From the NCBI RefSeq assembly GCF_018860855.1, contig NZ_JAHKQE010000041.1:21369-85368 (forward strand): a stretch of 64,000 nucleotides of DNA, read 5' to 3'. Made by a program: the position numbers and the translations under genes. This stretch comes from Amphritea atlantica (GTDB taxonomy: Bacteria; Pseudomonadota; Gammaproteobacteria; Pseudomonadales; Balneatricaceae). The notes beneath the pieces are model-generated. The model saw only the letters and a list, made by a program, of their open reading frames with translations. It searched no databases and was not told the DNA's origin. Positions 32,752 to 40,665 of this stretch are shown here, piece after piece (position 1 is the stretch's first letter; every line of letters begins with the position of its first letter).

Positions 32752-33489
32752 TTATAGTCGCCGCTTTGGAGCTTCGCCGGTGTAAAGCGCGGTTTTGCCC
32801 CAGACTGCGCGGTCAACCGATTCCCAGCCGCTGGTGAGGGCGGTGTCTTGGATCATTTCGAGATTAACCGCTACCCGGCGTACACTGCCGCCGGATAATT
32901 CAACGAGGTGTTCGAGTAGGTCATCTTCGATTTGCACTTCACCGGCGTATAACGGCACGAGCTTGCGGGCATCGGCGAGGGTGACGGGTTGTGCGGGCAC
33001 CCAGCTGAGCACTCGGCCGTGAAAGCGTTCCCAGCGTTTCAGTTTGCTCGGCAGTTGCTCTTCACCGATCAGCAAGATGGGGGATTGGCTGGCTTCGTAT
33101 AGGTCGCGGATTAGTTCGACCGCGTTCTTATCGACTAGATGATCCATCTCATCGACAATCAACGGGCGGCCGCTCATGGCGAGTTCTTGCGCCGCCTGAT
33201 CCAGCATTTCAGGGATTGTTGCTAATGGCCTGATTCCCATTTCCGCGAGGATGGCGGCGAGGGTATGCTTTTTCGTCCAGACGCTCTTGGCTTGGACGTA
33301 ATAGGCGCGGCGACGATTAGCGACGTAGGTAGCGGCGACTGATTTACCGAAGCCTGATGGCCCGTAAAGGCACACCATGCCGGGCAGGCTGCTGGTGCGT
33401 TCAATGGCTTTTTCTAACGCCACATCACACAGACCGATGTTGGCTATATTGGCGATGCCGCCGTTGACGTGTGGATTGATGCTTGTCAT
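32752..33489 (-). CDS. MuB-type transposition target-capture ATPase
   Basis: A 245-aa AAA+ ATPase. Walker A is GPSGFGKS (about 43-50) and Walker B is PLIVDEMDHL (about 113-122), followed by LLIGEEQLP (sensor region) and a C-terminal helical domain with LSGGSVRRVAVNLEMI. MuB binds target DNA, delivers it to the transposase and gives target immunity. It is shorter than Mu B (312 aa) and lacks most of the N-terminal HTH arm. It lies directly after transposase A. Confidence 0.9.
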   Translation of the reverse strand: MTSINPHVNGGIANIANIGLCDVALEKAIERTSSLPGMVCLYGPSGFGKSVAATYVANRRRAYYVQAKSVWTKKHTLAAILAEMGIRPLATIPEMLDQAAQELAMSGRPLIVDEMDHLVDKNAVELIRDLYEASQSPILLIGEEQLPSKLKRWERFHGRVLSWVPAQPVTLADARKLVPLYAGEVQIEDDLLEHLVELSGGSVRRVAVNLEMIQDTALTSGWESVDRAVWGKTALYTGEAPKRRL

Positions 33490-33530
33490 GCTTATATTGC
33501 TCCTTTAGCGTGTTTGAATGGGCACCGGGA

Positions 33531-35618
33531 TCAGAGGGTGCGAGCCTCTGGTCCCATTTCTTCTTCTCGCCGTGCCCAGGCGGTAAATTCTTTGCTGCTG
33601 CTATATTTCTTAAACCAAAATTGATGTGCCTCTGGTACCGGTAGCCCCTGTTGGTAAGCTTGATATAAGGCGATGCGTTCTTGCGTTGTCATCTCTGCGG
33701 GTGAGCGGTCTGATGTGGTTATTGGCTCTGGTTCTTCGGCGATGGGTTTCATCCGATTGCTAAGCAAATCGGGGGTGATAGCGCCAATGCCTGGGATGTA
33801 AGTAGGGTCTTCTTGCTCGAGCGCTGGGCGACCGCGCAGCTCCGCTTCAACCTCATTCAGTTTTACTTCTAAGCGTCGTTTACGGCCCATTGCGCGCTGT
33901 TCGCGGGCGTTGTCCATTACGCTCTTAGGCATGTAATCGACCTTGTTGGCGTTCCATTCGGCTTTGCAAATTAGCGTTCCCGTTTCTGGCTCATACACCC
34001 AGATGGCGTCGGGATCGTTAATGTCGTAGGCGATATGTACTTGCTCGCGGTGCCACTCGGTTAAGTCATGGCTGAAATAGATGTTGTTCATGAACTTAAT
34101 CTCGCCTCGGTTTACCGTGCGGCTGGTGCGAGGACGGAAAACTTGAGCGGCTTCATCACTGCTGAGCAACATGGGCGACCAGCCGTTTGCTTGGTGTTGT
34201 TGCCAAAGTTCATCCGGAGTTATATGGCGGCGCTTACCGCTGGTGTCGGTGATCTTTGGTAGGCTGCTGTGAGGGCGAGCGTTGTACCAGTTGATGCGTT
34301 CATTAACGAAGGCCATAAAAGATTCCCAACCCATCAGGGGCATCGCGCCATCCTGCTTTATTGCCGCGCGGCTGAGCTTGAATTGATCGTGCCGGGCTTC
34401 TGGGTCCATATCTTTGCCTACAAAGCCGATCATCGATTTTGCGGCATCAACCCATAACGTTTGGTGAACTCGTTCAATGACGCCTCGGGCCTGTGAGCTA
34501 TATGGCAGTGAATGGGTCATTGTGCTGCCCAAGCGCGCTAACACGCCGGTCGCAGTATCTTTCAACATCGCATTGGCATAGCCGCCACCGTTATCGACAT
34601 AGATCAACGCGGGCACCGCCTGGGTGCATGAGCTGATGAGGGCATCAAGTACCGCGATACTGCTTTCGGCTAGGTCAACCGAGACGCCGACTACTCGGCG
34701 TGTTGCTATGTCGATAAAGGTGGTGATCTCAGGGCGAAATGGCCGACCATGTAATGGATGCTGTACTTCTCCGTCATGGGTGTGGCCGTCGGCGCTGTAG
34801 ATGTCAGCGGGTAGCAGCTGGCTAAAGTCACGGCGAACAAATGGGAGGATGTTCTTTAATTCGCGGGCACCCATTCGGCCTTTCTGCCGAGAGACGCTGC
34901 CCATCTTTTTGATGAAACGGCGCACGGCATGAATGCTGGGCAGTTGATCTTGCCCTTCGTATTGGCTAACAAACTGCCGATAAGCATGTTCAACGCTCGG
35001 CTTTTCAGGACGCTGCCAACATAACAGGAAGGCATTGGCCCAGGTCGGGATTTTTAATTCCTGTTTTGATTTTGGGGCTAGCGCTTTAACATCTTTAGCA
35101 AACCAGCGTTTAATGCTGCGGGCGCTAGGGTATGCCTCTGATGATCGGCCGCGCGGGTCTTTTGCGAGACGTAAAGCTGCGTCTAACACTGGATTGAGTA
35201 TTTCTAACTGCCCAGTACGCGCTTGTGTCAATAAAGTCGTGATTGCGGCTTCTTTTGTTACGCCGTTCTCGCACATGGCGCTCACTGCATTGATAACGGT
35301 GCCTCGGGCGTCTGCGGTGCTGCGCTGCCGATGGGTTAAATCCGTATCTGCTTGGAGTGTTGATGCTGGCTTGACTATCGCGGCTGTCGATTCGTGCAAC
35401 CGAGGTAGCATGCCTTGTATCTGTTGGGCTTCTAATGCGTTACGGGCCTCGGTAGGAAGGTTGCTAATATGGTATTCATTGGACTCACCACCAATACCGA
35501 TTGACGTTTGGGATTCCCAGTTTTTAGACTTAGCAAAGCGTATGACTCCGCTTTTTGTCTCGGGGATGCCGGGTAATTTATGTTCGGCTATTTCCTTAGC
35601 TGTAAACCACTGTTTCAT
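33531..35618 (-). CDS. MuA-type DDE transposase
   Basis: A 695-aa transposase; the ATG at 35618 (MKQWFTAKEIAEHKLPGIP) matches the N-terminus of MuA, so the longer start at 35660 is rejected. The N-terminal site-binding domain spans about 1-75. The catalytic triad reads D277 (SADGHTH), D342 (YVDNGGGYAN) and E382 (ARGVIERVHQ). A C-terminal domain (about 560-695) should contact MuB-like protein. All catalytic residues are present. It cuts and joins phage ends during integration and replicative transposition. Confidence 0.95.
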   Translation of the reverse strand: MKQWFTAKEIAEHKLPGIPETKSGVIRFAKSKNWESQTSIGIGGESNEYHISNLPTEARNALEAQQIQGMLPRLHESTAAIVKPASTLQADTDLTHRQRSTADARGTVINAVSAMCENGVTKEAAITTLLTQARTGQLEILNPVLDAALRLAKDPRGRSSEAYPSARSIKRWFAKDVKALAPKSKQELKIPTWANAFLLCWQRPEKPSVEHAYRQFVSQYEGQDQLPSIHAVRRFIKKMGSVSRQKGRMGARELKNILPFVRRDFSQLLPADIYSADGHTHDGEVQHPLHGRPFRPEITTFIDIATRRVVGVSVDLAESSIAVLDALISSCTQAVPALIYVDNGGGYANAMLKDTATGVLARLGSTMTHSLPYSSQARGVIERVHQTLWVDAAKSMIGFVGKDMDPEARHDQFKLSRAAIKQDGAMPLMGWESFMAFVNERINWYNARPHSSLPKITDTSGKRRHITPDELWQQHQANGWSPMLLSSDEAAQVFRPRTSRTVNRGEIKFMNNIYFSHDLTEWHREQVHIAYDINDPDAIWVYEPETGTLICKAEWNANKVDYMPKSVMDNAREQRAMGRKRRLEVKLNEVEAELRGRPALEQEDPTYIPGIGAITPDLLSNRMKPIAEEPEPITTSDRSPAEMTTQERIALYQAYQQGLPVPEAHQFWFKKYSSSKEFTAWARREEEMGPEARTL

Positions 35619-35628
35619 AATTAAACCC

Positions 35629-36102
35629 TTACAGCAGCTCAGGCTGCTGGTATCTCTCAATATTGCCGCGCTGATGGGCTAAGTCTTCGATCAGTACGGT
35701 GATAGCGTCTAAGACTTCTTCTTGCTCGCTTCTGTCTTCATAAAAATCGATGAGCATTGCGATAACTTTATTGCTATATGAGCTAAGTTCATTGAGCTGA
35801 CGGTGTTCAGCTTTTCGACCTGTCGGCATTTCAACGATTAATTTATTGGCGCTATGAGCTAGATACTGCGACACGTAATCGATACCGCAGGCCATTTCAA
35901 AAGCACGTACTTTGATCGCGGGCATGCGTCCGGTCGCGAGCCATTTATAGAGCGTGTTATGACTTGCTTCGCCCATCAGTTCGGCTAGATGCTCCACACT
36001 GCGGTTTTGCTTGCTACGGGCGTACTCGACGCATAGCTCCATCGCGTGCGGTATGCTTCGCGCTCTTAAGTGTTTCCAATCTTTACGGGCCATTTGTGCC
36101 AC
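35629..36102 (-). CDS. Early HTH protein upstream of transposase
   Basis: A 157-aa protein. Residues about 37-65 (SVEHLAELMGEASHNTLYKW then LATGRMP) form a helix-turn-helix followed by a proline-rich turn. The C-terminal half is helical and acidic (DFYEDRSEQEEVLDAITVLI). Comparable genes lie between ner and A in B3-like phages. A regulatory or transposition-accessory role is plausible. It ends 10 nt before the transposase start. Confidence 0.7.
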   Translation of the reverse strand: MAQMARKDWKHLRARSIPHAMELCVEYARSKQNRSVEHLAELMGEASHNTLYKWLATGRMPAIKVRAFEMACGIDYVSQYLAHSANKLIVEMPTGRKAEHRQLNELSSYSNKVIAMLIDFYEDRSEQEEVLDAITVLIEDLAHQRGNIERYQQPELL

Positions 36103-36206
36103 CTCGACTAACTAACCATCCAAATAAAAAGGTTTTCTGCCTCTATTCCTTATTCAATCTGAGCGATACGCTGTATACATTGATTGAAAAGGTGGTTTAA
36201 ATGGCA

Positions 36207-36491
36207 TCAAGCAACACGACGCGAGTGCGGGTGGGTCAGATTTGTTTTAAAATCAATCTGCTTCTTTTCATAACGAGAGGGCCATATCTCTTCTGGCTCG
36301 ACTTCAAGAAAAGCGGCGATGATGCGCTCTACTTTCGGGTATCGAATTTTGAGCGCGTTATAGAAAGATGTAGGACGGTTATAGCCGTGCTGACGAGCAA
36401 GTTCTGCCAAAGTCGTGCCTTTTTTCTCAATGGCCGCTTTGATGTCAGCTGGGTGCCAGTCTTGCTTTAGATGAGTAGCGTTGTTGCTCAT
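36207..36491 (-). CDS. ner: Ner-like early regulator
   Basis: A 94-aa Nlp/Ner-family protein: DWHPADIKAAIEKKGTTLAE, LARQHGYN and a second helix ERIIAAFLEVEPEEIWPSRY. In Mu, Ner represses both the early promoter and the repressor promoter after infection starts. It is the first early gene, divergent from the repressor, so it probably binds the 36492-36672 interval. Confidence 0.92.
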   Translation of the reverse strand: MSNNATHLKQDWHPADIKAAIEKKGTTLAELARQHGYNRPTSFYNALKIRYPKVERIIAAFLEVEPEEIWPSRYEKKQIDFKTNLTHPHSRRVA

Positions 36492-36523
36492 TTTTTTGCC
36501 CCTATTTTGTGATATTTTCGCCT

Positions 36524-36567
36524 ATTCGTGCGATGCGTTATGTCTGCATTAAATATAACGCACGAAT
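36524..36567. promoter_or_regulatory. Operator region between ner and the repressor gene
   Basis: A 9-bp perfect inverted repeat ATTCGTGCG (36524-36532) and CGCACGAAT (36559-36567) lies in the divergent spacer; inner bases CGTTAT and ATAACG also pair. It is the natural place for repressor and Ner operators and both early promoters. AT-rich sequence on each side could supply -10 elements. Confidence 0.6.
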
Positions 36568-36672
36568 ATACGATAAATCAACACATTTATGCGGTCACGC
36601 TTGCAAATAATCGTCTGAATATGCGGCTTGCTTTAAAGTTTCTTAAATATTAAAAGGTTAGGTTATATTTAA

Positions 36673-37611
36673 ATGCATAAAAACGAAGCACAACATGGGT
36701 CACACTCACAGGAAAACAAGTGTGACTCGTTTCCTGATCGTATGAACGTGCTGTGTGACAAGGCCGGAGGCGGTGCTGCACTCGCACGAATGGCGGGCGT
36801 TTCTGAGTCTGTTGTCCGAAAGTGGAGGCAGGGAGAGTCTGAGCCGAATTTGTCGAAGCTACTCGCTTTGGCCGATGCTGCCGGTGTTTCTGTCGCCTGG
36901 TTGGCGGGGCGTGAAGTTTCTATGTTAGCGGATGATAATCAGCCAAATGAGTTGGCAGTTAGATCGATAGCTGGCGATTCTAGCGTTGATACGCAAAGAG
37001 AAGAGCGCGTAAAGCAGGGAATGGACAGTATTGAAGAGGCGATGCCCATTGTTGATGAGGCTTTATCTAGTGCCGGGGTTGGTATTGATAGGCACTGGAG
37101 ACAAATGATTGCTAGCTGGGTGTCAAAATATGAGTTTGAAGAACAGCATATAAAGGATTTAGCATCGTTGATTAGTTCCCAGGCGGAGCTAGCTAATGAG
37201 TTTGCGCTAATTCCTGGCTATAACGTAGAAGTTGCGGCCGGTAGTGGTGCGTTTCCTAGCAATGAGGCTCCATCGCGCCGCTTAGCGTTCCGTCATAAGT
37301 GGCTAAGATTCAAAGGGCTAAACGAAAAGAACCTGGTATTGGTTTTCGCTCGCGGAGATAGTATGGAGCCAACCATTAGCGATAATAATACGCTGATGAT
37401 TGATACCGGCCAGCGTGAGCTGAGTGACGGCGCTATCTATGTTATTCGTGTTAATTCGCACTTGGTTGTCAAACGGGTTCAGACATTACTAAATCGCGAT
37501 ATCATGCTGATAAGTGATAATACCGCCTACCACCCAGAGACGCTGAGTCCATGGCAGCTAAATGACTTAGAGGTGATTGGAAAGGTAGTCTGGATAGGAA
37601 AGGATATTTAG
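36673..37611 (+). CDS. Phage repressor, HTH plus S24 peptidase
   Basis: A 312-aa repressor. The N-terminal XRE-type HTH (about 35-80) has LARMAGVSESVVRKWRQGES. The C-terminal LexA/S24 domain has an Ala-Gly site at 189-190 (EVAAGSG), the nucleophile S230 in GDSMEP and K267 in LVVKRVQ. RecA-stimulated self-cleavage would link induction to DNA damage, unlike Mu c, which has no S24 domain but like the D3112/B3 type. It is divergent from the early operon. The gene looks intact. Confidence 0.92.
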   Translation: MHKNEAQHGSHSQENKCDSFPDRMNVLCDKAGGGAALARMAGVSESVVRKWRQGESEPNLSKLLALADAAGVSVAWLAGREVSMLADDNQPNELAVRSIAGDSSVDTQREERVKQGMDSIEEAMPIVDEALSSAGVGIDRHWRQMIASWVSKYEFEEQHIKDLASLISSQAELANEFALIPGYNVEVAAGSGAFPSNEAPSRRLAFRHKWLRFKGLNEKNLVLVFARGDSMEPTISDNNTLMIDTGQRELSDGAIYVIRVNSHLVVKRVQTLLNRDIMLISDNTAYHPETLSPWQLNDLEVIGKVVWIGKDI

Positions 37612-37630
37612 CAGTGAAGTGTTGCGATTA

Positions 37631-37664
37631 GCGCTGTTTTTGTCCGTGGTGACAAAAACAGCGC
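37631..37664. terminator. Perfect 14-bp inverted repeat after the repressor gene
   Basis: GCGCTGTTTTTGTC - CGTGGT - GACAAAAACAGCGC, 19 nt past the repressor stop. Its location suggests a transcription terminator, though no T-run follows the stem. It lies about 150 bp from the phage end, so it could also bind transposase or a host factor. Confidence 0.5.
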
Positions 37665-37677
37665 CTAATTCTTGATA

Positions 37678-37705
37678 ACGCGCTTATTCAAATCGCTAAG
37701 CGCGT
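37678..37705. repeat. Second inverted repeat near the phage left end
   Basis: ACGCGCTTA - TTCAAATCGC - TAAGCGCGT, a perfect 9-bp inverted repeat, 13 nt from the previous one. The pair occupy the sub-terminal region where Mu has transposase sites L2 and L3. Function not determined. Confidence 0.45.
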
Positions 37706-37764
37706 AATGTCTAACGGGCTTAATCAAACGGCGATATCTTCCTCAATCCCCCAGCTCATGGGCG

Positions 37765-37817
37765 TCCCGCTATTTCCCGTCTCTTCCCGGTTAATCCCGC
37801 TTATATATGCCAATACA
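37765..37817 (-). repeat. Prophage left end (attL) with phased CGGGA array
   Basis: Reading inward on the minus strand the end begins TGTATTG (37817-37811). TCCCG (minus strand CGGGA) occurs on the plus strand at 37765, 37775, 37785 and 37795, exactly 10 bp apart. Mu's own left end also starts TGTATTG and carries CGGGA motifs in its transposase site L1 (from memory). The likely 5-bp target duplication starts at 37818 (GTCAC), but the other copy is off-window. Confidence 0.75.
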
Positions 37818-37845
37818 GTCACTAGATCACACGATTATTCGTCGC

Positions 37846-37970
37846 TACGCTCCTCACCCTTCGGGTCATCGTCAAAGAGCGACGATGTTGTTATGGCCTG
37901 CGGCCATCGCTCCAAGTCCGGGCACCATTTATACTTTTAAGCCTTGCAGTCAAATGCAGGGCTTTTTTTG
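37846..37970. repeat. Dispersed structured repeat, copy 1
   Basis: The first 55-60 bp, from TACGCTCCTCACCCTTCGGG onward, match 45094-45150 with one mismatch, and weaker similarity extends to 37970. The copy has CGTCGCT/AGCGACG arms, an ATGGCC-TGC-GGCCAT hairpin and, at its end, a terminator-like hairpin (AGCCTTGCA ... TGCAGGGCT then a T-run). It is about 30 bp from the phage end. Short ORFs read across it are not real genes. From 37971 to 38231 I see nothing else. Confidence 0.7.
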
Positions 37971-38231
37971 GGTTCTGGCTGGGATCAAACTCCTTCTCAC
38001 TGTCTCCTATTCTTTGCTGCAATTTACATTACTCCATTTTTTGTTATTCCCCTCCAGCATTAGTTTTTTGTACTCTGCTTTAAAGTATTTTTCACTCTTT
38101 GTTGTACAGCTGGTGCAAACATCATTATTTAATTGCCCCTAAATTCTGTGGATAACCCTGTTCGCAAGGGATCCTGTGATTAAGTCCACAGCATGAGATA
38201 ATATTAACCCTCATGACTTGAGGTGGGTTTG

Positions 38232-38530
38232 ATGGATCAGCCGTTCATTTTCTCCGGCAGTGGATTCAATTTTAAACGCCATCGAACACCTTTCGGGAGC
38301 GTATGGAATTGCTGATTCCTTGGCTGAGGCTGGAGTCGGTGATCGAGCCTCATTACCAGAAAGGTCTTTTCTGAAGTAAGCAACTGGCTGACTGAAGTTA
38401 GCGTGCTGATCAAAGAGGGTATCCTGATGGATGCCACTATCATCGAGACGCCCAGCTCAACCAAAAATAAAGCGGGTGGCGTGACCAGAGATGCATCAGG
38501 TTAAAAAAGGTAATCAATAGCTCTTTGGCT
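38232..38530 (+). pseudogene. IS5-family transposase remnant
   Basis: Fragments in shifting frames match the IS5-type transposase in order: MDQPFIFSGSGFNFKRH from 38232, MELLIPWLRLESVIEPHYQK near 38303, GILMDATIIETPSSTKNKAG near 38420, then a region like RDP-EMHQ-KKGN near 38490. The catalytic core between them is partly deleted and the C-terminal part is lost. It is non-functional. The remaining 38531-38881 contains a GAAACGG/CCGTTTC inverted repeat near 38584-38610 but no recognisable gene. Confidence 0.75.
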
Positions 38531-38881
38531 GTGCGATCTGAAAGTCGCATGTATTACTGTTTCGCAGGGTATGTTTACCTGACGAAACGGATTGTTTCAC
38601 CAACCGTTTCCTACTCGTACGTGCGGAACTGGTAACAGCACCGTGCGAAGACAATTTTTCAGCAACGACAGTTCTGATCGTTAGGCACATTAAAATACGT
38701 AGTGCTGTAAACCCCTATAATTCGATATGGAACGCTTACCTAGAGCGTCGCCATCGATCGGTATTTCCGTCTGAATGTCCGAAAACGGTGTGCAGATGAT
38801 TAAAAAGCGAACAAATGCTGACGATTATGCGGTCGAATGGCTTTGATTATCGATATCGCTTAATCACAGGAACCAGCTTCT

Positions 38882-39532
38882 TCATTTGAAAGGTTCTAAC
38901 TGTGCTTTAGTGAAGTCTTGCAAATACTTGACTAACTCAGCTGATGCACCTAGAGCTTCTTTCTCATCCTGATTAAGGAGTGCTTGCATCTGTCTTATAT
39001 AGAGTTTAATACAATAGTTCTGATCTTTGTCGGTGGCGTAGTAGCACCAAAAACGGCGCGAAAGCCCCTGGGTAGTTTTGATCGATGCAAGAATAAACTC
39101 ATTTTTGGATGATTGGGCGAGAATGTCGTGGATCTGCTGAAGGACGGCCATAAACCCCTTGCGGTCTTCGTTTGACAGCCCTTGTAGTGCATCGATAATG
39201 ATATTGATCTGAACTTTATCTTCAACGGTGATCCGTTCTACTGCTTTTTCAATACACAGCTGTTCAATCAGGGCGCGAGGTTCTAGCAACTTCAGCATTG
39301 TTAGCGGATTTAACTCAGGAATCACCACTCCGGCGCGTGACAGGCGAACTAAGTTTTCGTTGGCAAGTTTCATCAGTGCTTCACGTACCGGCGTGCGGCC
39401 AATGTCCAGATACTCGCTGACTTCCGTTTCAGTCATCACAGCGCCTGGGGCGATCCTGCAATCGACAATTGCCGCTTCAAGTTTTTCGGCGGCAATTTCG
39501 GCTTTGGTTTTTTTCTCTATGGAATTGTGCAT
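38882..39532 (-). CDS. GntR-family (FadR-type) regulator
   Basis: A 216-aa regulator; ATG 39532 is preferred over TTG 39550. The N-terminal winged HTH has TETEVSEYLDIGRTPVREAL (about 36-55), and the all-helical FCD ligand domain follows (about 85-216), with metal-binding His/Asp candidates. It is last in the FAD-BCCT-enolase operon and overlaps the preceding enzyme by 16 nt. It probably represses the operon until the substrate or an intermediate binds. The likely operator is at 44768-44790. Confidence 0.9.
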   Translation of the reverse strand: MHNSIEKKTKAEIAAEKLEAAIVDCRIAPGAVMTETEVSEYLDIGRTPVREALMKLANENLVRLSRAGVVIPELNPLTMLKLLEPRALIEQLCIEKAVERITVEDKVQINIIIDALQGLSNEDRKGFMAVLQQIHDILAQSSKNEFILASIKTTQGLSRRFWCYYATDKDQNYCIKLYIRQMQALLNQDEKEALGASAELVKYLQDFTKAQLEPFK

Positions 39533-40656
39533 TCGCGGATTATATCCCAATTCAACTCTAATCCGAGCCCGTATTGATCTTTTTCTATTGAAATCATACC
39601 GTTTTCTTTGACTCTGATAGGATTTGTTATTAGTTTCTGGCGTAGAGTCGAAGGACTAGTAGAGTATTCTAAAGGTTCAATTGCCTGCTGGGCGCACAGA
39701 AAGTGAGCATTTACGCCGATGGTCAAATCAGTATTGTAGGCATGGGGAATAATACGCTTGCCGCTATGCATTAACAGTTGTTGCAGTTTTATCGTCTCGC
39801 TGACGCCACCAAACATGGTGATATCCGGTTGTGCTATATCAAATGCATTTGCCTCAATATACGGCAGAAATTCTTTGCAGGTGGTAAAGCCAAGATCACC
39901 TACCCCGACGGGAATCTGTGTCAAGGATCGGAGTTGCCGGTGATCATGCAAATTATCTAGATCGAAGGGTGCTTCAATCCACTTAAAGTTTAATTTTTGC
40001 AGAGTCTCGATAAATGGTTCTAACTGGGATAGTTGTGTAAACTCCATCGCAACATCCAGCATTAAGTGTGTTTCACTACCGACCAATGCCCGCAAGTCGT
40101 ATAGGTTCTGGATGGTTTTTTCCTTGTCAGCCCACCAGGGTTCAACACATATTTTTATTCGCTTAAAGCCCTGTTCTAGGTACGGGATAACTTGCTGCCG
40201 GAATGCTTCACGTTCTTCCGCCATTGGATAGATGGTAGCGTAAGTCGGGATCTGCTGATGCTTCATTCCACCAAAGTAGTCGTACAGTGGGCGTTGCTCG
40301 GTACGTGCAAACAGGTCCCAGAGGGCAATATCCAGAGCGCTGATAGCATGGATTGCGATACCGTGTCGGCCATGCCAGTTAGTGCTCTGGTACATTTTGT
40401 GCCATAGACGGCGGGGGTCATCCAAGGTTTCACCTTCCAGTACGCTGGAGAGGCCGCTGGATAGGTGATTATATGGTGCTGATTCAATCAGCGCTTTGAT
40501 GATCTGAGGTGGTGAGTCACTTTCACCTATACCGTACAGACCGTTGTCTCCGCGGACCACGACTAGTACGTTTTGATAGCTTCCCTCAAAGCGAACAAAA
40601 TCTGCTTGTGGGTCTTGCAGGCAGTATACTTCAATGGCTTCTATTTTTACGCTCAT
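39517..40656 (-). CDS. Enolase-superfamily enzyme, mandelate racemase-like (D-H dyad)
   Basis: A 379-aa mandelate racemase/muconate lactonising-type enzyme. By visual alignment the KxK motif reads KIC (GFKRIKICV), so the second Lys is Cys. Metal ligands are D in LMLDVAM, E in WIEAPFD, and D rather than E in GVGDLG. The D of IAQPD and H of IIPHAYN form the Asp-His dyad, and E in LEYST follows. This chemistry abstracts an alpha proton from a carboxylate, for racemisation or dehydration. A good SD (AAGAGG) precedes 40656. Substrate unknown. Confidence 0.85.
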   Translation of the reverse strand: MSVKIEAIEVYCLQDPQADFVRFEGSYQNVLVVVRGDNGLYGIGESDSPPQIIKALIESAPYNHLSSGLSSVLEGETLDDPRRLWHKMYQSTNWHGRHGIAIHAISALDIALWDLFARTEQRPLYDYFGGMKHQQIPTYATIYPMAEEREAFRQQVIPYLEQGFKRIKICVEPWWADKEKTIQNLYDLRALVGSETHLMLDVAMEFTQLSQLEPFIETLQKLNFKWIEAPFDLDNLHDHRQLRSLTQIPVGVGDLGFTTCKEFLPYIEANAFDIAQPDITMFGGVSETIKLQQLLMHSGKRIIPHAYNTDLTIGVNAHFLCAQQAIEPLEYSTSPSTLRQKLITNPIRVKENGMISIEKDQYGLGLELNWDIIRECTIP

Positions 40657-40665
40657 GGTCGCCTC

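Larger units (their letters stand above)
1..37817 (-). mobile_element. Mu-like transposable prophage (right end off-window)
   Basis: Gene order reads repressor, Ner, transposase A, target-capture ATPase B, GemA, Mor, lysis, terminase, portal, gpF, gpG, protease/scaffold, gpT, tail, Com and modification gene: the transposable-phage order. The left terminus is placed at 37817, where the inward-reading minus strand starts TGTATTG followed by phased CGGGA motifs. No tyrosine or serine integrase is present. Tail genes look siphoviral (tube and long tape measure, no sheath or Mu-type baseplate genes), so the closest organisation is that of B3/D3112-type phages rather than Mu itself. All core modules look intact, so the element may be functional, but the right end and target duplication cannot be seen here. 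Confidence 0.93.

Noticed and set aside
35619-35660. Longer start for the transposase
   Set aside because: It overlaps the upstream gene and adds residues absent from MuA; MKQWFTAKE matches the MuA N-terminus.
37765-37799. Short-period repeat considered as a CRISPR-like array
   Set aside because: The period is 10 bp with a 5-bp motif; there are no spacers of CRISPR size and no cas genes.
37900-37935. tRNA 3' end suggested by CCGGGCACCA
   Set aside because: No cloverleaf can be folded upstream; the sequence belongs to the structured repeat.
37707-38142. Two overlapping plus-strand open frames of 77 and 111 codons
   Set aside because: They run across the phage end and the structured repeat, lack ribosome-binding sites and have no recognisable protein features.
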